Below are positions 49,749 to 57,324 of a stretch of 64,000 nt of DNA, one piece after another. The notes under the pieces were generated by a model that had not been told where the DNA came from, made no database searches, and saw only the letters and a list, made by a program, of their open reading frames with translations. A program made the position numbers and the translations under genes. This stretch comes from Bacillota bacterium (GTDB taxonomy: Bacteria; Bacillota; Clostridia; Christensenellales; UMGS416). The stretch spans positions 558,001 through 622,000 of the forward strand of contig JAEYRH010000016.1 in the NCBI GenBank assembly GCA_023435705.1. The letters are read 5' to 3'. How positions within the stretch are numbered: position 1 is the first letter of the stretch; every line of letters starts with the position of its first letter.

Positions 49749-50960
49749 TCATCCTCTCAAAACACCCGATTCCTTGATCTTGAGCGTCACAGGGATCTGC
49801 AGCAGCGCCACTGCGACCAGGAAGAGCATCGGCGCCATGGGCCAGGCCGATGATCCGTGGATCACATCATACAGCCACACAAACAGCGCCCCGGACACTT
49901 GCCCGGCTAGCATCACAAACCCAAAGGATGTGCCCTCCGGCACAGGATAAGCCACCTCCGCGCCATGTTGAAACAGCACCGGTGCGATGCCCATGATCAA
50001 AAATCCCAGCCCAGCCGCCACTGCAACCACCAACGCGAACGAATTTAAAAGCGCCAGCCCCAGGCAGAGCGGGCCCAACAGCGCGATGCCGGCAATGAAA
50101 AGAGGCACCCGCCGGCCGGACTTGTCTGAGACGAGGGGCACCACCACCGCACCTACAATGCCTGCCACCACAAACACCGCGCCCACAACGCCGGCGGCCA
50201 CTGTGTCGATCCCACGGGGCAGCAGTATGCCCTCCAGCTTGGTCATCAGCGTGTTGAACAGGCCCATGGAAACGAAGCTGATGATCAGCACCCACAGGTA
50301 ATTCCGGTTGCGGAGCAGCCGCAAGATTGCACCACCGCTCATCATTTCCTTGGGTGCCTCAGGCCCAGGCGGCACAGGCGGCCGCTCGCGGGTAAAGAAC
50401 GTGGCCGGGATTGCAGCGACCACTGCCAGCGCCGCGGAAAGCCCCAGCAGGCCCTTGATGCCCATGCTGCCCACCAGAATGGGCGCAGCCGCCATCGGCA
50501 GGATGAAGCCCAGATATTGCGCCATGATCAACAGGCCAGCCGCCGTGGAACGCTCCCGCACCGGGAACCAGTTGGCAGGCACCTTGGTGGAGATGTTGAC
50601 CAAAAAGGGCTGGGCCGCCGCCAGCATAAATTGGGAGGCCAGCGCCAGGCCATAGCTTTCGGCAAACAGGTATCGCGTGACCGAAAACACTACCATCATT
50701 GCCGAGCCAACAATGAGTGACGCACGGAACCCAAACCGGTCAATCACCCAGGAAGCAGGCACCACCATGACGACATACATGATCATATAGCTCATCGAAA
50801 ACAGGTCTACACCCAGCGGCGTCACACCATAATACGTTGCTGCCGCACTGGAAACAGGAGCCAGTGTGAGCCACAGCACCTCGATTGCCACGATGGCCGG
50901 CAGGATCAGTGCCAGCAAAGCCCATCGGAAACGATACACTTTATAATCCGCATTCTCCAT
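49749..50960 (-). CDS. Major facilitator superfamily transporter
   Basis: A 403-residue protein with twelve predicted helices in two halves and an MFS loop signature (DRFGFRASLIVG between helices 2 and 3). A cytoplasmic segment of about 25 residues rich in Pro lies in the middle. Substrate unknown; overall pattern is like the FLVCR/organic solute group. GGGGGAG precedes the ATG. It follows the EamA gene by 23 bases and is probably in the same transcript. Confidence 0.85.
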   Translation of the reverse strand: MENADYKVYRFRWALLALILPAIVAIEVLWLTLAPVSSAAATYYGVTPLGVDLFSMSYMIMYVVMVVPASWVIDRFGFRASLIVGSAMMVVFSVTRYLFAESYGLALASQFMLAAAQPFLVNISTKVPANWFPVRERSTAAGLLIMAQYLGFILPMAAAPILVGSMGIKGLLGLSAALAVVAAIPATFFTRERPPVPPGPEAPKEMMSGGAILRLLRNRNYLWVLIISFVSMGLFNTLMTKLEGILLPRGIDTVAAGVVGAVFVVAGIVGAVVVPLVSDKSGRRVPLFIAGIALLGPLCLGLALLNSFALVVAVAAGLGFLIMGIAPVLFQHGAEVAYPVPEGTSFGFVMLAGQVSGALFVWLYDVIHGSSAWPMAPMLFLVAVALLQIPVTLKIKESGVLRG

Positions 50961-50983
50961 GGCTTCTCCCCCGCGATTCTAGA

Positions 50984-51865
50984 TTAAGCCCCTGTGTCGG
51001 ATGCGCTGGCTTCCAACTGAGTCGCCAGACGCTGCTGCCTCATTGTAAACACACTATACAACACCACCGCCACCAGCACGATCAGGCCGCCCACCAGCGA
51101 CAGCGCACCTGGCCGCTCTCCATTCACCAGAAATACCCAAACCGGGTTCAGCAACGGCTCAATGGCTGCGATCAGCGAAGCCGTGATCGGCGGCGTGATC
51201 TTGATGCCGATGGAGAACAGCACATAGGCCAGCCCCAGCTGGAAGATGCCAAGCAACGTGATGGCAACCCATGGCATTGCCTGATCAAACGTCACGTCTG
51301 TCACAACGAATGGCAGGCACACCACCACATTGATCAGATGGCCCAGCAGCAATGCCTGCTCCGGCTTGGCGTTGGGCATTTGGTTGATCAGGAATACACC
51401 TGCGAACGTGAGGCCGGAAAGGCAGGCAAGGGCGTTGCCAAGGAAGGAGGACTTGCCCACCTGGGGGCCAAGCACCAGCAGCACAATGCCAAGAAACGTG
51501 GCCAGCACCGCGCCCACATCCAACGCCCTGGGACGCTTCTTGAAAAAGATGATAGACAGGATCACCACAAAGATGGGCCCGGTGTATTGGAGCACGATGG
51601 CGTTTGCAGCCGTGGTGAGCTTGGTGGCAAACACAAACAGGATCGTGGTGCCAGACATGCAAATGCCGCCCAATATCACAGAAGGTGTGAATGTAATCTT
51701 GGGTTTTTTCATATAAATTGCGAGCAAGGCGGCTGCGAATACGGCACGCAGGCCAATGATCGTCATCGCGCCCCAGGGGATCATCTTGATGAACAGCCCG
51801 CCGAAGCTCCACAACACGGCGGTGATTGCGATCAGAACCGGCCCTCGGGCGTTGCCCTTCAACAT
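50984..51865 (-). CDS. EamA/DMT-family exporter
   Basis: A 293-residue membrane protein with ten helices arranged as two EamA repeats (first from VLIAITAVLWSFGGL, second from LACLSGLTFAGVF). These are drug/metabolite transporters, often of amino acids or nucleosides. The ATG at 51865 follows GGGAG; the open frame reaches 41 codons further upstream but contains the promoter. A sigma-A promoter lies upstream at 51903-51931. Confidence 0.88.
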   Translation of the reverse strand: MLKGNARGPVLIAITAVLWSFGGLFIKMIPWGAMTIIGLRAVFAAALLAIYMKKPKITFTPSVILGGICMSGTTILFVFATKLTTAANAIVLQYTGPIFVVILSIIFFKKRPRALDVGAVLATFLGIVLLVLGPQVGKSSFLGNALACLSGLTFAGVFLINQMPNAKPEQALLLGHLINVVVCLPFVVTDVTFDQAMPWVAITLLGIFQLGLAYVLFSIGIKITPPITASLIAAIEPLLNPVWVFLVNGERPGALSLVGGLIVLVAVVLYSVFTMRQQRLATQLEASASDTGA

Positions 51866-51902
51866 GCAGATCTCCCTTGATGACGGATGGATGATGTATG
51901 TG

Positions 51903-51931
51903 ATTATACCTGTTTGCCCATGTGCTGGCAA
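51903..51931 (-). promoter_or_regulatory. Promoter of the EamA-MFS gene pair
   Basis: On the minus strand TTGCCA (51931-51926), 17 bases and TATAAT (51908-51903), about 40 bases ahead of the EamA start. It faces the divergent L,D-transpeptidase gene. Confidence 0.7.
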
Positions 51932-52003
51932 TGGCGAGCAAAAACGCGTGTTTACCACGACTACTCCACTGCCAATCGCCGTATACATTATCAGGTGATG
52001 CGG

Positions 52004-52714
52004 ATGGTCCTAGTGCTTTCCCGCCGTCTTATTTTGATCGCTGCCGCAGCGCTATTGGCGCTGGCAGCCTATGTGTTGTGCCGCAATGTGCTCTTCAAGG
52101 GGGCAGACACAACGCCCATCCTGCACAGCGATGCAGACAAAACAATCGTGATTCAGATTGATGAGAAAAAGCTCTATTTGCTGGAAGACGATACGGTTGT
52201 GAAAAAATATACCATCGCATCAGGAAAACCGGGCTACTCCTCCCCCATCGGCAACTGGAAAATCGTGAGCAAGGGCTGGAACTGGGGCAAGGGGTTTGGG
52301 TCCCGGTGGCTTGGCCTCAATGTGCCGTGGGGCACCTATGGAATTCACGGCACCAACCAGGAGTGGAAAATCGGCCAGGCGGTGAGCCATGGTTGCATCC
52401 GTATGCGAAACTCCGATGTGAATGACCTTTATGAGCGGGTGGGGGTGGGCACGCCTGTGATCATCCGCAACGGCCCCTATGGGCCATTCGGCATGGGTTT
52501 TAAAACACTGGAGCCGGGCCAGCGGGGCGCCGATGTGATGGCCGTGCAGAAGCGCCTGAAGGAGCTGGAGTATTACACCGGGCCGGAATCGGGCATCTAC
52601 GGCGAAAGCCTGAAGCTGGCGCTGCACAGGTTCCAGCGGGATCATGGATTAATGGTGGAAAACAAAATAACCCATGACGATTACACCGCCATGGGCATTT
52701 TGGAGTTTGATTGA
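52004..52714 (+). CDS. L,D-transpeptidase with C-terminal peptidoglycan-binding domain
   Basis: The 236-residue protein has an N-terminal anchor helix (about 7-27), a YkuD domain (about 45-150) with the catalytic motif SHGCIRMRNSDV, and a PG_binding_1 domain at the C terminus (LEPGQRGADVMAVQKRL). YkuD enzymes form 3-3 crosslinks in the wall or spore cortex. The ATG at 52004 is spaced five bases from AGGTGA; upstream in-frame GTG/ATG codons are alternatives. The stop is seven bases from the convergent aldo/keto reductase gene. Confidence 0.9.
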   Translation: MVLVLSRRLILIAAAALLALAAYVLCRNVLFKGADTTPILHSDADKTIVIQIDEKKLYLLEDDTVVKKYTIASGKPGYSSPIGNWKIVSKGWNWGKGFGSRWLGLNVPWGTYGIHGTNQEWKIGQAVSHGCIRMRNSDVNDLYERVGVGTPVIIRNGPYGPFGMGFKTLEPGQRGADVMAVQKRLKELEYYTGPESGIYGESLKLALHRFQRDHGLMVENKITHDDYTAMGILEFD

Positions 52715-52721
52715 CACTGGA

Positions 52722-53846
52722 TTACAGAAAGAGGCCCTTCACCCTGCGAATTTCTTCTGTGATCGCCAGGTGCTGCGGGCACTTCTTTTCGCACAGCCCG
52801 CACTCTATGCAGTTGGTAAGTTGAACCTCCGGCGCGGTGTCGTGCACATAGGCCGATTGGATCCATTGCTTCAGGTCAGCATCGGCAACCTTGTAGCGTT
52901 TGGCGTTGCGCAGCGCCTGCATAAGCTTGGAAGGCCCAAAGCCTTTGGCGCACACCTCGCAGTATTTACAACCGGTGCAGAAGCCCGGGTCGGTCAGTTC
53001 CACGGCGTCCATCGTTTGAGCCATGCCCTGCCTCCAGGATTCGGTGAGGCTTTCACCGCCAAGTGCCTGCAAGTCGCGGGTGATGTGCTCCGGCGCCGAC
53101 ACGCCCACCAACGCCGCAGTGATGCCGCTATTGGCAAACAGGAACCGCAGCGCGCCCATCCAGGGGCCATCGCCTTCGTCAGACAGGAAGCTCATCTGCC
53201 GGTCGCCCGCCATCGCCAGCACACCGCCGCCCAGCGGGTTCATCACGAAAATGCCGACGCCCTTGTCCGCCGCATAGCGGATGTTTTCTTCCTCGGTGCG
53301 CTTCATCAGGTTGTAGGACACCGTGGCCGCCATAAACTCGCCGGTGTCCACCGCCGCGCGGAATACCTCAGGCGAGCCGTGAAACGTGAAGCCCAGCCCC
53401 TCGCGGATTAGGCCATCCTCCATCGCTTTGCGCACACCGGAGACAAAGCCACCCTTTTTCAGCGCGTCGCGCAGCATATCCATGGAGCTCAGGCCCCAAA
53501 GCTGATAAAAGTCAAAGTAATCGAGCTCCGCCCGCCGAAGCGAGTTTTCTATGGCGCGGCGTAGCGCAGATTCTGTGGGTGCGGAGCCATACATTGTCTT
53601 GCTGGACACATAGACCTCGCTCCGGCGGGCTTTCACTGCCCTGCCGCTCCACACTTCGCTCATGCCGCCCACATAGCCGGTGGAGCAGTCCAGATAGTTC
53701 ATGCCAGCATCCAGGCCGCGCTGCACCGTCTCGTAGCAGCTTTCTTCCGACGCCCAGCGCATTGTGCCGAAGCTCAGAAGGGAGATGTCGATGTTGGTTT
53801 TGCCAAGTTTGCGGTATACCATTGTGGGTTTCTTTGGAATGGGCAT
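52722..53846 (-). CDS. Aldo/keto reductase with a C-terminal 4Fe-4S ferredoxin domain
   Basis: A 374-residue protein. The N-terminal 260 residues form a TIM-barrel aldo/keto reductase (RKLGKTNIDISLLSFGTMRW). The C-terminal part holds clusters of cysteines: CTGCKYCEVC and CIECGLCEKKCP. This fused form is common in Clostridia and its substrates are unknown. GGAGG precedes the ATG. It lies nine bases behind the nucleoside kinase gene, in the same transcript. Confidence 0.9.
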   Translation of the reverse strand: MPIPKKPTMVYRKLGKTNIDISLLSFGTMRWASEESCYETVQRGLDAGMNYLDCSTGYVGGMSEVWSGRAVKARRSEVYVSSKTMYGSAPTESALRRAIENSLRRAELDYFDFYQLWGLSSMDMLRDALKKGGFVSGVRKAMEDGLIREGLGFTFHGSPEVFRAAVDTGEFMAATVSYNLMKRTEEENIRYAADKGVGIFVMNPLGGGVLAMAGDRQMSFLSDEGDGPWMGALRFLFANSGITAALVGVSAPEHITRDLQALGGESLTESWRQGMAQTMDAVELTDPGFCTGCKYCEVCAKGFGPSKLMQALRNAKRYKVADADLKQWIQSAYVHDTAPEVQLTNCIECGLCEKKCPQHLAITEEIRRVKGLFL

Positions 53847-53855
53847 AGAGACCTC

Positions 53856-55505
53856 CTATTGATAAAACGTATTCCCCCCGATAAACTCCCGCACAATCGA
53901 TGTGGGTGGGATCTCATCCTCACAGCCCAACGGCTCCACCAGCTTCAGGAACGCCAGCAGCCGCTCCGCCTCCAGATAGGATGGGTGATCCTGCGGGATC
54001 GCCTCAAGCATCGGCAGCGCCTTGGTGCGCAACGCCGCCAGCTCATATGCCATTGCGGAGTTGAAGGTCACATCTGCGTTTTCCTGCAACGGGAATATGT
54101 TACGGAACTCCGCCTCATGCACTGTGGGCCAGTCCTCAATCGTGCGCTCAGCACTGCGCCCGCGGGATATGCTGTCTCTCACGATGCGCCGCAGCAACCT
54201 CAAATCGGTGGTGGCCACGCGGTTGTGGTCGTCCACGTTAAGGTTGGTCAGCGCCGTGGCAAACACACGGAACTTGATGCTGCCGGGGATCCCTCGGGAG
54301 AGCCGCTCGTTGAGCGCATTGATGCCCTCAATGATCAGCGGCTGGCCGCGGCTCACCGTGATCGGCTTCCCCACCCTGCCGCTTTTGCCGGTCAGGAAAT
54401 CAAAGCGGGCAAGGTCCACCGGCTCACCGGCCAGCAGAGCTGTCATCTGCTCCTCAAACAACGCCACATCCAGTGCATCCACACTTTCCAGATCCACGGT
54501 GCCGTCGGGCTGGCGGGGGCATGTATCCCGATCCAGATAGTAATCATCGAGCGATAAGGCCATCGGGTCCAGCCCGCAGGTGCGTAAGTGCACCATCAGG
54601 CGGTTGGCGAATGTGGTCTTGCCGCTGGAGCTTGGGCCGGCCACCAGCGCGATGCGCCGCCTCTCCCGGCAAATAAGCTCTGCGATATGGGCGATCCGCC
54701 CGTCCTGCTCGGCCTCGCACACACGCACAATCTGACGCGCCCGACCGGAACGCACGGTGTGATTCAACTCTGCAACGGTGGCGACCCCAATCAGGCGATC
54801 AAACTCCGACGTCTGGCAGTGGGCCGCTGTGACCTTGGGCATCTCCTGATAAGCTGGCACAACGTCTGGCGAGGCCATATGCGCGATGTGCAGCAGCAAC
54901 CCAGGCATGAAGTATTGCAGCCGGAAGAGCTTAAGCACACCGGTGGATGGTGCCAATGGCCCATAATAAAGATCCAGCCTGCCACCGCAGCGCACAGCCC
55001 GCACAGGGCCTGCCTCCGGCAGCAGCGCCGCCACATCAGGCCTCTCCGCAGCAAGGAAAGCTCCTTTGGCCTGGGCAGCGTCCAGCTCCACCGGCTCAAA
55101 GGGCTCATCGCGCTCCACGAGCTCCCGCATCCGGCCCTCAATCAGGGCCACATCCGCCGCGGTGAGTCTGCGCCGCCACTTCAACTCGCAATAGAGCGCC
55201 CGGTTGATTGAATAATCCACAATCACCCTGGCCCCCGGAAACATCTCGTCAGCAGCCCTGGCCAGCAAAAAGCTCATTGAGCGGGAATAGACCAGCGAGC
55301 CCTCACGGGTGGAGACATCGCGGAAGAATACTTCACCGCTTTCCGGAATTGTCTCAGCAAGCGAATAGAGCCGGTTGCCCATCACCGCGCACAAAGCCGG
55401 GCGGGGCCGCGCATCGGCGCCAATCGCGGCGGCAGCTGCAAATGTGGAGCCGGCTGGCAGTTGCACCTGCTGTCCGGCCAGTGTCATGATCAATGTGTCA
55501 CCCAT
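53856..55505 (-). CDS. Nucleoside kinase with TGS-like N terminus
   Basis: A 549-residue composite protein. The first 75 residues resemble the TGS domain and the next 150 the second domain of threonyl-tRNA synthetases. The C-terminal 270 residues form a uridine kinase-like P-loop domain (GPSSSGKTTFANRL, then LDDYYLDRD). Proteins of this layout phosphorylate nucleosides in several Firmicutes and Thermotogae; the role of the synthetase-like part is unknown. The ATG at 55505 follows GAGGT. It is behind the GH51 gene by 49 bases. Confidence 0.88.
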   Translation of the reverse strand: MGDTLIMTLAGQQVQLPAGSTFAAAAAIGADARPRPALCAVMGNRLYSLAETIPESGEVFFRDVSTREGSLVYSRSMSFLLARAADEMFPGARVIVDYSINRALYCELKWRRRLTAADVALIEGRMRELVERDEPFEPVELDAAQAKGAFLAAERPDVAALLPEAGPVRAVRCGGRLDLYYGPLAPSTGVLKLFRLQYFMPGLLLHIAHMASPDVVPAYQEMPKVTAAHCQTSEFDRLIGVATVAELNHTVRSGRARQIVRVCEAEQDGRIAHIAELICRERRRIALVAGPSSSGKTTFANRLMVHLRTCGLDPMALSLDDYYLDRDTCPRQPDGTVDLESVDALDVALFEEQMTALLAGEPVDLARFDFLTGKSGRVGKPITVSRGQPLIIEGINALNERLSRGIPGSIKFRVFATALTNLNVDDHNRVATTDLRLLRRIVRDSISRGRSAERTIEDWPTVHEAEFRNIFPLQENADVTFNSAMAYELAALRTKALPMLEAIPQDHPSYLEAERLLAFLKLVEPLGCEDEIPPTSIVREFIGGNTFYQ

Positions 55506-55554
55506 CGTAACCTCTGTGTGTGATGTTGTCTGGGTTATTCTACCACAGATGGCC

Positions 55555-57060
55555 TCACAGGCATCCCTGTATTTCAATCACGTTGACCGAGTGAGCCGAC
55601 AACGTGATGCTGCCGGCAGCGCCGAATGGCATCCAATCGGAGGATTCGATCACCGCGCCGTCATGGCCAACGTCGTTGTAGGATTCTGTGCCGGACCCGG
55701 CCAGCGTGTGCACCCGGTATTGCGACCCTGCGAAGCTGCCGCCAAACTCAATGGAAAGTTCAGCAGTGGCAGCGGGATCCTTATTGACAGCAGCAATCGC
55801 AAGAGATCCGTCGGGCTTGCTGGTGGCCACCAAATCCAGAGCGTCCACATGCACTGTTTCGCCGCTCTTGGAGGTAGCGGCCAGCTGTGGCATGCCCTCC
55901 TCCCACAGGTCCAGCACTGTGTCTCCCAGATAGTTGACATACAGGTCGAACACATGATAGGTCGTGCGCAGCACAATCCCTTCGGGGTGCGTATAGATGC
56001 ACCCGCGGGTGTTCACGACTGGCGCAAAGTTGGCCATGCCCACAATGTCGCAATGCCGGTTGCAGGCGTTGAGGAAGCACGCGGAAAACACAGCGTCTGC
56101 CATCGTGTATTTCGTGTTGTCGTCATTCAGGTCGCGCGGGGCCAGGTAATCGGCCTTGGTAAGGCCTTTTCGGAGCGTGTGGGAGTTGGGGTGATACCAC
56201 CCGCGAAGGTTCCATTCGTCGAAGGCAATCCGGATGCTGTTTTCCAGGCCCATTGCCTCCAGCAGGCCCCTCACCTTACGGATGGATCTGTCAATCGCGG
56301 ATGTGTAGGCCATTGTCTGCTCATAAGTGGCGTAGTCGTTGGTCTGATGGATCGCGTCCCAATACTCATGGATGGAAATCCAACTCAACCGCTCCCCGCA
56401 ATGCCGCAGCAGGTTCACATTCCAATCGAGGTCTGTAAGCGCCGCGGCGGAAAGCTCCAGGTCCGAATCCACATGCTGCATCATCTTGGCAGACTCCAGA
56501 GCAAACCTCCCCCACTCTTCAGCGGTTTTTGCCCCAATCTCCCAGCTGCCATAGTTTTCGTTGCCGATGCTCCAGTATTTCACACGAAAGGGCTCAGTGT
56601 TGCCGTTGGCGATGCGCATCTTGGCGTAGCAGCCTTCCGACTCCAGGTTGCAATACTCCACCCAGTCGCTCATTTCCTCGGCTGTGCCGCTGCCAGCGTT
56701 GGTGCACAGATAGGGCTCGCACCCCACCTTGCGGCAAAGCTTTATAAACTCGTCGGTGCCAAATGTGTTTGGCTCCTCCACCCGCCAGGCTTTGTCATAC
56801 ATCGGCGTGCGCACCGGGCCCACACCATCCTTCCAATGATAGGAAGACACGAAGCAGCCGCCTGGCCAGCGCAGCACCGGCACCCTGATTTTACGCATGG
56901 CCTCCAGCACATCGGTGCGAAAGCCGTCTTCGTCAGCCAATGGGCTTTGTGGGTCATAGACCCCGCCATAGATCTGGCGGTGGAAATGCTCGATGAACTG
57001 GCCGTAGATCATGGGGTCACGCTTCCCAATCGCGCGGGAGGGGTTCACCGTAATCTGCAT
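55555..57060 (-). CDS. Alpha-L-arabinofuranosidase, GH51
   Basis: A 501-residue GH51 enzyme, with no signal peptide, that removes arabinose from arabino-oligosaccharides in the cytosol. The acid/base Glu is in WSIGNENYGSW and the nucleophile Glu in IAFDEWNLRGWY. A C-terminal beta-sandwich domain closes the protein. The ATG at 57060 follows AGGAG. The enzyme implies plant-polysaccharide-derived oligosaccharides as a carbon source, together with the GH94 gene upstream. Confidence 0.95.
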   Translation of the reverse strand: MQITVNPSRAIGKRDPMIYGQFIEHFHRQIYGGVYDPQSPLADEDGFRTDVLEAMRKIRVPVLRWPGGCFVSSYHWKDGVGPVRTPMYDKAWRVEEPNTFGTDEFIKLCRKVGCEPYLCTNAGSGTAEEMSDWVEYCNLESEGCYAKMRIANGNTEPFRVKYWSIGNENYGSWEIGAKTAEEWGRFALESAKMMQHVDSDLELSAAALTDLDWNVNLLRHCGERLSWISIHEYWDAIHQTNDYATYEQTMAYTSAIDRSIRKVRGLLEAMGLENSIRIAFDEWNLRGWYHPNSHTLRKGLTKADYLAPRDLNDDNTKYTMADAVFSACFLNACNRHCDIVGMANFAPVVNTRGCIYTHPEGIVLRTTYHVFDLYVNYLGDTVLDLWEEGMPQLAATSKSGETVHVDALDLVATSKPDGSLAIAAVNKDPAATAELSIEFGGSFAGSQYRVHTLAGSGTESYNDVGHDGAVIESSDWMPFGAAGSITLSAHSVNVIEIQGCL

Positions 57061-57324
57061 AGTTTTCTCCTGCATTGTTACATCTGGACACGGCGTATAT
57101 AGTCGACCATCAACATTTTACCACAAGCCCGGTGATGGCACACCATTGGGAAAGATCGATGTTATCAGAAAAAGGGCTACAGAAGGGGCTGGATGGGCAA
57201 CTCACCTACACCGTGCAGGAAACACTCTGGGATGGCAAGCAGTGCCGCCTAGAGGTAGAAAAAGGGTAATTAAAAGTTGACAAAACGCACCCCCGCCGAG
57301 AAACAGGCGGGGGTGCGTTATATT
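57061..57324. other. Gap between GH51 and GH94 genes with a RecJ-tail-like reading frame
   Basis: The plus strand has an open frame ending at 57269 whose last 26 residues (GQLTYTVQETLWDGKQCRLEV and around it) look like the C-terminal oligonucleotide-binding tail of RecJ exonuclease. No ribosome binding site or upstream RecJ body is present. It may be a remnant or chance. The GH94 terminator lies at 57285-57318. Confidence 0.3.
57285..57318 (-). terminator. Terminator after the GH94-type gene
   Basis: ACGCACCCCCGCC pairs perfectly with GGCGGGGGTGCGT across an 8-base loop, then TTTTGTC on the minus strand. Very stable. Confidence 0.9.
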
